Assembly: GCF_000829695.1 (NCBI RefSeq)
Contig: NZ_BBNN01000018.1
Location: forward strand, 310,001 to 374,000
Origin: Streptomyces sp. NBRC 110035
GTDB taxonomy: Bacteria > Actinomycetota > Actinomycetes > Streptomycetales > Streptomycetaceae
Length of the DNA stretch: 64,000 bases
Direction: 5' to 3'
The position numbers and the translations under genes were made by a program. The notes beneath the pieces were generated by a model. The model did no database searches, was not told where the DNA came from, and worked only from the letters and a program-made list of their open reading frames with translations. Below, in pieces: positions 8,201 to 16,215 of this stretch. The stretch's first letter is position 1. Each line of letters starts with the position of its first letter.

Positions 8201-8230
8201 CGGGGCCGTCCGGGTACCCGGACGGCCCCG
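8201..8230. promoter_or_regulatory. Perfect 30-bp palindrome in the leader of the membrane-stress cassette
   Basis: Bases 8201-8230 equal their own reverse complement with no loop, centred on GGTACC. The palindrome ends 5 bases before the AGGAGG ribosome-binding site (from 8235) of the gene starting at 8252. Two GGGTAA hexamers lie upstream (8162-8167, 8172-8177). As RNA it would form a hairpin just ahead of the ribosome-binding site; as DNA it could be an operator or terminator of upstream transcripts. Confidence 0.8.
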
Positions 8231-8251
8231 ACCGAGAGGAGGCGGAACGCC

Positions 8252-8740
8252 GTGACCGCAACCATCGAGCAACGTCCGGCCCGCGACGCACACAGCCGTG
8301 ACCGGCAGAGCCGCGAGTACAGCGGTGGCACACGCGTGCGTGATGGCCACAGCCATGACGAGCACAGCGTGGGTGAACTCGTCGGACAGGCCACCGAGCA
8401 GGTCTCCCGACTGGTACGGCAGGAAGTGGCCCTGGCCAAGGTGGAGCTGGCCGAGAAGGGCCGCCGGGCCGGAATCGGCGGCGGCATGCTGGGCGGCGCG
8501 GGTGCCTTCGCCTACGCGGGCCTGCTCGCGGCGGCTTTCACCGGGGGCGCCGCGCTCTCTCTCGTCCTGCCGGTGTGGGCGGCGGCGCTGATCGTCACGG
8601 CCGTGCTGTTCGTGATCGCCGGCGTGCTGGCCCTGGTCGGTCGGGGGCAGCTGCGGAAGGCCACCCCGGCGACGCCGGAGCGGACCCTGGACAGCGTGAA
8701 GGCCGACGTGGAGGAGATCAAGGGAAGGGCACACCGATGA
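8252..8740 (+). CDS. Phage-holin-like (holin superfamily III) membrane protein
   Basis: 162 residues. A hydrophilic head of about 50 residues is followed by SVGELVGQATEQVSRLVRQE and a glycine-rich pair of membrane segments (about 75-100 and 108-130), then a charged tail. This layout is that of the actinobacterial Phage_holin_3_6 family, which is unrelated to lysis in most hosts and is often induced by osmotic or envelope stress. The GTG at 8252 has AGGAGG 9-10 bases upstream. The stop overlaps the next start by four bases, so both are one operon. Confidence 0.85.
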   Translation: MTATIEQRPARDAHSRDRQSREYSGGTRVRDGHSHDEHSVGELVGQATEQVSRLVRQEVALAKVELAEKGRRAGIGGGMLGGAGAFAYAGLLAAAFTGGAALSLVLPVWAAALIVTAVLFVIAGVLALVGRGQLRKATPATPERTLDSVKADVEEIKGRAHR

Positions 8741-9120
8741 CGCGGGACGTGAACGGCGTGAACGCGCCTGCGAAGACGGTGGGTTCCGGTTCCGGGGCCC
8801 ACATCGAGGTCGAGGTCGAACAGGGTGCCGCCCGCGGGGCCAAGGGGCCGGACGAGCTGCGGCGGGAGATCGAGCGGACGCGGCACGAACTCGGTGACAC
8901 GGTCGAGCAGTTGGCCGGGAAGATGGACGTCAAGGGGAACGCGATGGCCCGCGTGGAGGACCTGCGCGACAGGGCCGGGGCGATGACCGTGCAGCTGCGG
9001 AGCAACGCCACGCAGGTCCGGCTGGCCGGGACGCGCAAGCCGTGGCCGGCGATGGTCGCCGGCGGGACGGTGGCCGGACTGGCGGCGACGGCGGTGCTGC
9101 GGCGGCGCGGCGCGCACTGA
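8737..9120 (+). CDS. DUF3618 family membrane-associated protein
   Basis: 127 residues. The core ELRREIERTRHELGDTVEQL (residues about 40-60) is the DUF3618 signature, followed by an amphipathic helix and one C-terminal membrane segment (AMVAGGTVAGLAATAVL) with an arginine-rich end. Function is not known; it regularly follows a holin-like protein as here, with ATGA overlap at 8737-8740. The two probably act together at the membrane. A strong bidirectional hairpin follows at 9144-9189. Confidence 0.85.
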   Translation: MTRDVNGVNAPAKTVGSGSGAHIEVEVEQGAARGAKGPDELRREIERTRHELGDTVEQLAGKMDVKGNAMARVEDLRDRAGAMTVQLRSNATQVRLAGTRKPWPAMVAGGTVAGLAATAVLRRRGAH

Positions 9121-9143
9121 CGGCGGACCGGGTCGGGCGGGCA

Positions 9144-9189
9144 CGGCCGGGGGCCGGCCGGACGGGGACGTCCGGCCGGCCCCCGGCCG
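9144..9189. terminator. 20-bp perfect hairpin between convergent genes
   Basis: Arms 9144-9163 and 9170-9189 pair completely with the 6-nt loop GGGGAC. It lies 24 bp after the DUF3618 stop and 32 bp from the stop of the facing nuclease gene, so it can serve both. Confidence 0.85.
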
Positions 9190-9220
9190 GTACGGGTGTA
9201 CGGCGGTAGGCGTGTACGTC

Positions 9221-11047
9221 CTACGGGCGGAAGCGCAGGATCTGCGGGTCGTGGTCGCTGATCTGGTCGTGGAACTCGCTGTTGAGGTGCACGCTGTCGT
9301 ACGTGAACGCCCCGCCGCGGCGGATCGACGGGCTGATCAGGATCTGGTCCAGAACCTGGCTGTTTCCCTGGTGGACGTACGAGTAGCGCTCGCCCCTCGG
9401 CAGGGACTTGACCGCCGACCAGAGAGTGCCCCGGCCCTCGAGGATCTTCGTCGTCGTGGAGAACTCGAAGTCGTTGATGTCGCCGAGGACGACGACGTCC
9501 GCGTTCTTCTGGACGGCGAGGATCTCCGCGGTGAAGTCGTGGACCTCCTTCGCCTGGAGGTGGCGCTGCGTCTCCGAACCGCGCGACGGCGGCTGGTACT
9601 GCGACGTCAGGGCCTGGTCGCCGCCCTTGGAGGCGAAGTGGTTGGCGACCACGACGACGGTGCGGCCGCGGAAGACGAACTCGCCGGCCAGGGGCTTGCG
9701 GCTGTCCTCGAACGCCTCGGACCGCGGGGCGACGCGGCCGGGGGAGACCGTCAGGGCCGCCCTGCCGCGCACCTTGGTGACGCCGGTGTCCGTCGTGGCG
9801 TCGCCGCCCGCGCGGTCGGTGAAGGAGACCCGCTCCGGATTGAAGAGGAACACCTGACGGATGTTGCCGCCCGGCTGGCCGCCGTCGGTCCTGTCGGCCG
9901 GGTCGATCCCGCGCCAGTCGTAGCGCGGGCCGCCCGCCGCCTCGATCGCGTCGGTCAGCTTCGTCACCGTCAGGTCGGCGGCGACCGTGCCGTCGTCGGT
10001 GGCGCCGTTGTTGTCCTGGATCTCCTCCAGGGACACGATGTCGGGCGACTTCAGGTTGCCCACGATCGCCTCGGCGTGCGCGGCGAACGTGCCGTCGTAC
10101 GGGTCGAGGTTCTCCACGTTGTACGTGGCGACCGCCAGCTCGCCGGAGCGCTGCGCGCGGGTCGACTCGCGCCGCAGGTTCCCGCTCTCGAGCGTGCCGA
10201 GTTCGCCGGCCACCAGCGTGTAGCCGCCGTACTGGTTGAAGTCCAGCGGCCCCGTGGTGGTGCCGGCGAGGGTGTCGCCGACGTCGGCGTCGGGGAAGTC
10301 CGCGGCCCGGCCCAGGGACTGGATCTGCAGACGCCCGGTGTTCTGGTCTCCGTAGGAGCCGTAGACCGTGCCGCCGCGGTGGTTGCGGTTCTCCCACGGC
10401 TTCACCGTGACCCAGAGCTCGGTGTACGGGTCGGTGGCACCGACCACGCGGGTGTCGGAGACCTGGACGTTCATGCCCTCGAGGGACTCGTAGAAGTCCA
10501 GGGCGTAGCGGCCCGGACGCAGCGGCAGGGCGTTGACCGAGCCGTTCGCCGCGCTGTCCCCGGCCGGGGTGTAGGCGGCGGGGACGGACCCGGCGTCGAT
10601 CCTGGTGGCGGCCGGGACCGGGTTGCCGCCGGAGACGACGGTGAACGTGGCGCGGGTGATCTCCGTCAGCGCCTGGTTGCCGGAGGACGTGCCGCCGGGG
10701 ACGTACTCCGTGACCGTGCCGGAGACCGTGACGGCATCGCCGACGGCGATCCCCCGGGGGGTCGAACCCGTGTGGACGAAGACGCCCTCACTGGTGGCCG
10801 GATCGGCGTCCGGAGCCGGATCCTGGATCCAGAATCCGCGGGACGATCCGTAGGTGCGGACGCCGGTGACGATTCCGGCCACATCGGTGACCTGCTGTCC
10901 GACGTAAGGAGACATCCGGGTGTTGCCCTGGATGTCGTGGATGCGTACGGACTCCGCGTGCGCGGGCGAGGTGAGGACGATCGTGGACGCCGCGCACACG
11001 GCGGCGACGGTGAGCGCGGCGAGACGCGCGGACGACTTGCTCGGCAA
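9221..11047 (-). CDS. Secreted endonuclease/exonuclease/phosphatase family protein
   Basis: 608 residues from a TTG at 11047, chosen because a GGAGGG sits 6 bases upstream and a signal peptide begins at once (basic start, hydrophobic core, cleavage near AHA-ES at about residue 31). The N-terminal third resembles the OB-like module of secreted nucleases (SPYVGQQVTDVAGIVTGV). The C-terminal half is the EEP fold: ATYNVENLD, VSLEEIQDNNG (metal-binding glutamate), VVANHFASKGG, VVLGDINDFE and QISDHDPQ (catalytic histidine near the end). It probably degrades extracellular nucleic acids or phosphate esters. A single PHO-like unit, GTTCACCGGAG, lies on the minus strand at 11283-11273, too little to claim phosphate control. 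Confidence 0.88.
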   Translation of the reverse strand: MPSKSSARLAALTVAAVCAASTIVLTSPAHAESVRIHDIQGNTRMSPYVGQQVTDVAGIVTGVRTYGSSRGFWIQDPAPDADPATSEGVFVHTGSTPRGIAVGDAVTVSGTVTEYVPGGTSSGNQALTEITRATFTVVSGGNPVPAATRIDAGSVPAAYTPAGDSAANGSVNALPLRPGRYALDFYESLEGMNVQVSDTRVVGATDPYTELWVTVKPWENRNHRGGTVYGSYGDQNTGRLQIQSLGRAADFPDADVGDTLAGTTTGPLDFNQYGGYTLVAGELGTLESGNLRRESTRAQRSGELAVATYNVENLDPYDGTFAAHAEAIVGNLKSPDIVSLEEIQDNNGATDDGTVAADLTVTKLTDAIEAAGGPRYDWRGIDPADRTDGGQPGGNIRQVFLFNPERVSFTDRAGGDATTDTGVTKVRGRAALTVSPGRVAPRSEAFEDSRKPLAGEFVFRGRTVVVVANHFASKGGDQALTSQYQPPSRGSETQRHLQAKEVHDFTAEILAVQKNADVVVLGDINDFEFSTTTKILEGRGTLWSAVKSLPRGERYSYVHQGNSQVLDQILISPSIRRGGAFTYDSVHLNSEFHDQISDHDPQILRFRP

Positions 11048-11473
11048 CGGATTCCCTCCGGGAACGTGATGGGTGCCGGGACGAGGGTGGAAGAACGTGC
11101 GACGTGCTGGGACGGCGGGAGCGGTGGGGCCGGTGGGGCCGATGGGGCTGAGAGGACCGAGGGGACGTGTGGGGCGGGCCGGACAGGTGTGACGCGCGTA
11201 GAGGGTGCGGTCCCGCGAGCCCTGCGGGTACCCCCAGGATGCCTCCGCGGAAGACGTCCGTGGGGGGATTCCGCTCCGGTGAACAACTGTCCGCCGACTT
11301 CTACGCGCGTCAATCTCCAGCCTGGCCGGGCCACTTGTCAAGGTTTCGGCCATGTACGGAGGCGGGGGCAGCGGTGAAGCGGGCGGATCGGGTGGAGATC
11401 CGTCTAGGCTGAGCGGCTGAGTCGTAGAAGGCGCCGAGGTCAGGGCCTGGGTCTTTCCGGAGGAGAACAGCCG
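11048..11473. other. Intergenic stretch with a 13-bp inverted repeat
   Basis: This divergent gap of 426 bp holds no convincing gene. The 13 bases at 11190-11202 (TGACGCGCGTAGA) recur as an exact inverted copy at 11300-11312, 97 bp apart. A TAGGCT hexamer at 11404-11409 may be the -10 of the rightward gene. Confidence 0.6.
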
Positions 11474-12907
11474 ATGTCAGACAGCTCCATGCCGCCGGCG
11501 CGGCTGCACCCCGAAGCGGAGCTGGCGCGCGAAGCACTGTCCACGCCGTTGCTGTCCCGGGCCGCCCGGCTCGCCCGCTGGGCCGGGCCCGGAACACGGG
11601 TCGACGCCGGCGCCGGACTCGTCGACGAGCAGCTGCTCGCGGCGGCCGAGGCGCTCGGGCTGACCGGCGAGGACGCCACCGCCGACGCCAGTGCCGCATG
11701 GCGCGTCGCGGTGGACGCCGGGCTCGTCGACGTCGTCGACGAGGAGGAGGGCACCGTCACCGCGGGTGCCGACCTGGCACTGCTCACCGGAGGCTCGCCG
11801 CAGGACGTCCTCACCGTGTGGCTCGCCGCTCTGGAGACGGTGCTCGCCGACGCGAGCGTGCCCGACCTGGACGGGCTCGTCGACGCCCTCGCCGCCGGGG
11901 ACGACTCCGGCGAACTCGACCTCTCCTCGGTCGACTGGGACCCGGACGCCGAGGCGGAGTTCCTCGACGAGGTCCTCGGCAACCTGTATCTCCTGACCGC
12001 CGGCGAGGCGGAACCCGTCGGCCCGCCGGTGCCGCTGCCCGCGCTGGCCGCCTCCGTGATCGTCCCCGACGACGTGCCGGAGCCCACCAACGACATGCTC
12101 CAGCAGGTCTCCGACGCGATGATGCGGCTGGACGACCAGTTCCGCCTGCTGGAACCGGCCGGACTCGTGGAGTACCAGCCGGTCGACGAGGCGCTGCTGG
12201 CCGAGGGCGACGAGGAACCCGCGCCGCCCCAGGACGACACCGACGTCACCCGCTACGGCGTGGTGCGGCTTACCCCGCTCGGCCTGTACGGGCTGCGCGC
12301 CCGCCTGCTGGAGGCCGGGTTCGACGCCCCGGCGGTCGGGGACCTCACGGACAAGGGCGCCGACGCGCTGCTCGACGGCACCTCCGTGTTCCCGGCGGCG
12401 GCGGCCCACGCGGAGACCGAGCAGTGGCTCGCCCGCCGCGAACCCCTCGCCGCGGCCCGGGAGCTGCTGGCCGCCGCGCGCGGCACCGACGGGAACGCGC
12501 CGCTGCGGCGGCTGCAGTGCCAGCAGGCGCTGTCGCTGGTCGGCCTCTCGGCGGAGCCCGCCCTGCGCGAGGTGCTCGACGACGCGGAACTCGGCGGGCT
12601 GGCCCGGGTGTGGCTGACCGAGCACGGGGCGACGGACGTACCGCCGCCCTCCGAGGCCATGGTCTTCTGGCTGACCATCGACACGGTGGCCGCACAGCTC
12701 TCGGCCGAGGGCAACTCCGAGGAACTGCAGGCCCTGGTGGAGGGCCTGGCCCGCCAGCACAGCGGCTTCTTCGCCACTGCCTGGCGGGTGGAGCACCCGG
12801 CCACGGCGGACGTGCTGGAGGCGATGGGACGGCTGCACCCGGACAAGGCGATCGCCAAGGCCGCACGCAAGGCCGCCTTCAAGGCGCGCTCGCAGCAGGG
12901 GAGCTGA
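11474..12907 (+). CDS. Conserved hypothetical actinobacterial protein, acidic, 477 residues
   Basis: I do not recognise a named domain. The protein is rich in alanine, leucine and acidic residues, has no signal peptide or membrane segment, and seems almost wholly helical. The GGAGGAGAACAGCCG before the ATG is a strong ribosome-binding site. The region around VVRLTPLGLYGLRARLLEAG looks like a winged-helix-like segment, and the C-terminal part ends in a basic helix (AKAARKAAFKARSQQGS). Proteins with this look occur in many Streptomyces, so it is likely a real conserved gene. Its last codons are copied in a 163-bp tandem duplication that follows. Confidence 0.75.
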   Translation: MSDSSMPPARLHPEAELAREALSTPLLSRAARLARWAGPGTRVDAGAGLVDEQLLAAAEALGLTGEDATADASAAWRVAVDAGLVDVVDEEEGTVTAGADLALLTGGSPQDVLTVWLAALETVLADASVPDLDGLVDALAAGDDSGELDLSSVDWDPDAEAEFLDEVLGNLYLLTAGEAEPVGPPVPLPALAASVIVPDDVPEPTNDMLQQVSDAMMRLDDQFRLLEPAGLVEYQPVDEALLAEGDEEPAPPQDDTDVTRYGVVRLTPLGLYGLRARLLEAGFDAPAVGDLTDKGADALLDGTSVFPAAAAHAETEQWLARREPLAAARELLAAARGTDGNAPLRRLQCQQALSLVGLSAEPALREVLDDAELGGLARVWLTEHGATDVPPPSEAMVFWLTIDTVAAQLSAEGNSEELQALVEGLARQHSGFFATAWRVEHPATADVLEAMGRLHPDKAIAKAARKAAFKARSQQGS

Positions 12908-13220
12908 CCGGACGGGCGGGTGCCGCACACCGGTCGGCGGGCAGGACGGGCGCGGGCAGAGCCGGTAGAGCGGGCAGTCGTGCGCGGCCCACCGAAGCGG
13001 TCGCGTGCGGCTCACCGGCGTGTTCGCGCGCGTGTGCGCCGACGTGGCCGCGCGCGGCACGGGGAGCTGACCGGACGGGCGGGTGCCGCACACCGGTCGG
13101 CGGGCAGGACGGGCGCGGGCAGAGCCGGTAGAGCGGGCAGTCGTGCGCGGCCCACCGAAGCGGTCGCGTGCGGCTCACCGGCGTGTTCGCGCGCGTGTGC
13201 GCCGATGTGGCCGCGCGCGG
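12901..13220. repeat. 163-bp tandem duplication downstream of the 477-residue gene
   Basis: The 163 bases 12901-13063 are repeated directly at 13064-13220 with, as far as I can see, one substitution (GACGTGG against GATGTGG) before the copies diverge at the PHO-like GGTTCACCGAAG. The first copy contains the final serine codon and stop of the upstream gene; the second carries a dead copy of that end. The gap 12908-13347 otherwise holds the PHO box of phoX and no gene. Confidence 0.92.
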
Positions 13221-13253
13221 TTCACCGAAGCGGCCGCCGGAGGGCTCCGCGGA

Positions 13254-13275
13254 GTTCAACCGGCGTTCAGGCAGG
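13254..13275 (+). promoter_or_regulatory. PHO box (two 11-bp direct repeat units) upstream of phoX
   Basis: GTTCAACCGGC (13254-13264) is followed without gap by GTTCAGGCAGG (13265-13275). Streptomyces PhoP binds pairs of 11-bp units with the core GTTCA. A third unit, GTTCACCGAAG, lies at 13220-13230, 34 bp upstream. Location and spacing fit phosphate-starvation activation of the phoX gene that starts 72 bp later. Confidence 0.75.
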
Positions 13276-13347
13276 GGCGGAAGCGTGACGGCGAACGAGG
13301 CCCGGCCCGTCACCCCCTCACGGCAATCCACCGTCACAGGAGGCTTC

Positions 13348-14805
13348 ATGTCGCTCACCCGCAGGGACTTCGCCAGGACATCCGCGGTCGCCGGTGGCGG
13401 TGTCGCACTGGTGGGCAGCGTAGGCGCCCTCGCCTCCGCCCCGGGCGCCCTCGCGTCCCACGACACCGAGAGCGCAGGTGAGGAGCGGGAGGCGGCCCGG
13501 CCGCCCCACCCCACGGTCGGCTACGGCCCCCTGGTCCCGGACCCGGCCGGCATCCTCGCCCTGCCGGCCGGCTTCACCTACCGCACCCTCACGCACACCG
13601 GGAAGACCCGGCTGGAGTCCGGCGAGTACACCCCCTCCGACCACGACGGCACCGCCGCCTTCGACGGCCCCCGCGGCACCACCCTGCTGGTCAACAACCA
13701 CGAGATCGACGGCCCGCGCGACGAGGCGGAGCACCCGGTCCCCCTCGCCGAGGGCCTCGTCTACGACCCGGGCGCTCCCGGCGGCTGCACGGTCGTCGAG
13801 GTGCGCCCCGACGGCAGCGTCGCCGAGTGGGTCGGCATCGCCGGCACCGCCAACAACTGCGCGGGCGGCAGCACCCCCTGGGGCACCTGGCTCACCTGCG
13901 AGGAGAACTCCGACCGGGCCGGCGAGAACGGCATGACCAAGGACCACGGCTACGTCTTCGAGGTCGACCCCGCCGACCGGCGCGCCAACCGCGACCCCAA
14001 GCCCCTGAAGTTCTTCGGCCGGTACGACCACGAGGCCGTCGTCATCGACCCCAAGCGCGGCCACGTCTACCTCACCGAGGACGCCGACGAGCCCAACGGC
14101 CTGTTCTTCCGCTGGACCCCGCCGAAGGACTTCCGCCACGGTCCCGGCAGGTTCCGCACCCTCGCGGACGACGCGGGCGTCCTCCAGGCGCCCAAGTGCT
14201 ACGACTCCGGCGGCCGGTTCGTCGACGACTTCTCCCGCGCCACCCGGACCGGCACGGTGTACGGCGTCGACTGGGTGGACGTGCCCGACCGCGACGCGCG
14301 GACCCTCTCCGTGCGCGAGCAGTTCGGGGACGGAGAGATCACCCGCGGCCGCAAGCTGGAGGGCATGTGGTGGGGCGACGGCGGGGCGTACTTCGTCTCC
14401 TCGTACGCCCGTGAGGAGAGCCCCGGCCGGCACGACGGGCAGGTCTGGTTCTACGACCCGCGGCGCCGCACCGTGACCCTCAAGGTCCTGCTCGGCGTGA
14501 ACCCGGACCCTTCCCGGGACGGTGCCTTCGACGGACCCGACAACATCACCGTCTCCCCGTACGGCGGCCTGGTCATCGCCGAGGACGGTGACGGCGTGCA
14601 GCACCTGTTCGGCGCCACCGACAGCGGACGCACCTACCCCATCGCCCGCAACGACCTGAACATCGGAACCGAACAGGAACCGGAGTTCAGCGAGTTCACC
14701 GGCGTCACCTTCTCGCCCGACGGGAAGACCCTGTACGCCAACATCCAGGAACCGGGCATCATGCTCGCCATCACGGGCCCCTGGAAGCGCCAGAAGCGCG
14801 GCTGA
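13348..14805 (+). CDS. phoX: Tat-exported PhoX-type alkaline phosphatase (DUF839)
   Basis: 485 residues from an ATG with AGGAGG upstream. The N-terminus is a twin-arginine signal (SLTRRDFARTSAVAGGG) with likely cleavage after about residue 37. The body is the PhoX/DUF839 beta-propeller: LVNNHEIDG near residue 115, STPWGTWLTCEENSDR near 175, RYDHEAVVIDP near 225, LEGMWWGDGG near 340 and NITVSPYGGLVIAEDGDG near 400. PhoX enzymes use iron and calcium, fold in the cytoplasm, and release phosphate from esters outside the cell. The PHO box at 13254-13275 supports control by PhoR-PhoP. Confidence 0.9.
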   Translation: MSLTRRDFARTSAVAGGGVALVGSVGALASAPGALASHDTESAGEEREAARPPHPTVGYGPLVPDPAGILALPAGFTYRTLTHTGKTRLESGEYTPSDHDGTAAFDGPRGTTLLVNNHEIDGPRDEAEHPVPLAEGLVYDPGAPGGCTVVEVRPDGSVAEWVGIAGTANNCAGGSTPWGTWLTCEENSDRAGENGMTKDHGYVFEVDPADRRANRDPKPLKFFGRYDHEAVVIDPKRGHVYLTEDADEPNGLFFRWTPPKDFRHGPGRFRTLADDAGVLQAPKCYDSGGRFVDDFSRATRTGTVYGVDWVDVPDRDARTLSVREQFGDGEITRGRKLEGMWWGDGGAYFVSSYAREESPGRHDGQVWFYDPRRRTVTLKVLLGVNPDPSRDGAFDGPDNITVSPYGGLVIAEDGDGVQHLFGATDSGRTYPIARNDLNIGTEQEPEFSEFTGVTFSPDGKTLYANIQEPGIMLAITGPWKRQKRG

Positions 14806-14945
14806 CCCCACGGCACGGCACCATTCCGCCGGTCCGGCCCGCGGTCGTCCCTGCCCTTCTCCCCGGGGCCGGGACGGTGCCCGGCTCTGCCCGGACTCGC
14901 GTCGGCGACGCCCGTTGCCAGCGTGGACGGAGGGAATCCAAGCAG

Positions 14946-15471
14946 GTGGTGCGCACGAGCTGTCACCACGGAGCGCTTCGGCAGACGCTGGTCGACGGCG
15001 CCAGGGACATCCTGGCCGAGCGGGGGCACGAGCAGTCCAGCCTCAACGAGGTGGCGCGCCGGGTCGGTGTGAGTGCTTCCCGCGCCGTACCGCCACTTCG
15101 ACGGCCGGGACGAGCTGCTGGAGGCCGTGGCGGCGGACGGCTGCGCGACGCTGTGCCAGCACCTCGGACAGGTGGCGGCCGGCGCCAGTGGTCCGGGGGA
15201 GCGGCTGCCGCGGCTGGGCGGGGCGTACGTGCGGTGCGCGCAGGAGCATCCCGGACTGTTCGTGACGATGTTCCGCGGCCCCTCCGAGGAGGTACCGGTC
15301 CCGGCCGGGACCGATTCCTTACGGACGAGATGCCCGAGGGGGGATCTGCTCCTGCGTCGGGGGCAGGGTTCGCCGGGGAGCTCGCGACCCGGGACCGGCC
15401 GCGGCTCCACCGTCCTCTCCGCCGACCTCGGCGGCCGGCCGGCACCGACCGCGTACAGCGCGCTGTTCTGA
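14946..15471 (+). pseudogene. TetR family regulator with a +1 frameshift
   Basis: From a GTG at 14946 (GGAGGG 10 bases upstream) the frame encodes a normal TetR start: LRQTLVDGARDILAERGH and LNEVARRVGVSAS. The continuation APYRHFDGRDELLEAVAADG lies in the next frame. Removing one C from the CCC run at 15079-15081 joins them exactly inside the recognition helix region. The ligand domain continues in the second frame (LGGAYVRCAQEHPGLFVTMF) but its end fits poorly, so a second lesion may exist after about 15310. As written the gene gives a nonsense protein; a sequencing error in the C run is possible. Confidence 0.75.
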
Positions 15472-15534
15472 CCGCCCCGGGCCCTCGGTAGGGTACGGAG
15501 AGGGTTGCCGGGTCGGGGGAAGGGCTGAGGGCTG

Positions 15535-16143
15535 ATGGTGCGGGCCAGGGCCATGCGGGCGGACGCCAGACGCAATCACGCGCGGCTGCTGGAAGTGGCC
15601 GTCGAGGCGTTCGCCACGTACGGCGAGGGTGCCTCGCTCGACGACATAGCCAAGCGGGCAGGGGTCGGCTCCGGCACGCTCTACCGGCACTTCCCCACCC
15701 GCCGGGCCCTGCTGGAGGCCGCCTACGCCGACCGCATCGACGCGATCGCCGGGCGCGCCGGCGAACTCGCCGAACGGCTGCCGCCCGGTGAGGCGCTGAC
15801 CGAGTGGCTGTACGAACTCGGCACCGGGATGATCCGGATCCGAGGTCTGCGGGCCCTGCTGGGCCCCGCCGTCGGTGGCGACGGAGACGGAGACGGGGGC
15901 GGCGACGACGGCGGTCCGGCCGGCGGCACCACCGACTGCTGCGAGCCCTTGAAGGGCGCGGTGGCGCGGCTGGTCGGCGCGGCCCAGGCGGCGGGGACCC
16001 TGCGCCGGGACATCGAGCCGGTCGACGTGCTGCGCCTGGCACACGGGGTCGCCACGGCCTCCGAACTGGCCGACGGGGAGGGGAAGCACATCCGTCGGTA
16101 CCTGGGGCTGCTGACGGAGGGCTTGCGGCCGCGGCAGCCGTAG
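15535..16143 (+). CDS. TetR family transcriptional regulator
   Basis: 202 residues. The N-terminal helix-turn-helix is typical: HARLLEVAVEAFATYGEGAS, LDDIAKRAGVGSGTLYRHFP and TRRALLEAAY. The ligand domain has a glycine/aspartate-rich insertion (GGDGDGDGGGDDGG, about residues 114-127) that looks like a loose surface loop. The gene stands 64 bp after the frameshifted tetR remnant and converges on the TerD gene with a shared hairpin. The target is not indicated by its neighbours. Confidence 0.88.
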   Translation: MVRARAMRADARRNHARLLEVAVEAFATYGEGASLDDIAKRAGVGSGTLYRHFPTRRALLEAAYADRIDAIAGRAGELAERLPPGEALTEWLYELGTGMIRIRGLRALLGPAVGGDGDGDGGGDDGGPAGGTTDCCEPLKGAVARLVGAAQAAGTLRRDIEPVDVLRLAHGVATASELADGEGKHIRRYLGLLTEGLRPRQP

Positions 16144-16167
16144 CGGGCACGGCAGCCGCAGCAGGCG

Positions 16168-16205
16168 GGTCCGGGTGCGCCCTCGTCCTCGGGCGCACCC
16201 GGACC
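16168..16205. terminator. Bidirectional hairpin between tetR and the TerD gene
   Basis: Arms 16168-16182 and 16191-16205 pair over 15 bases with an 8-nt loop. The tetR stop is 25 bp to the left and the TerD gene stop 11 bp to the right. Confidence 0.8.
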
Positions 16206-16215
16206 GGGGAACGCT

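Noticed and set aside
9212-11377. 721-codon open frame on the plus strand opposite the nuclease gene
   Set aside because: No domain is visible, whereas the minus strand has signal peptide, ribosome-binding site and EEP catalytic motifs.
12960-13000. tRNA-like words (GGTAGAGCGGGCAG) in the tandem duplication
   Set aside because: No cloverleaf can be drawn: acceptor, anticodon and T-loop sequences are missing.
15310-15325. TTA leucine codon suggesting bldA control
   Set aside because: It lies in the damaged part of the frameshifted TetR remnant, so it has no regulatory meaning. No TTA was noticed in an intact gene, but codons were not counted exhaustively.
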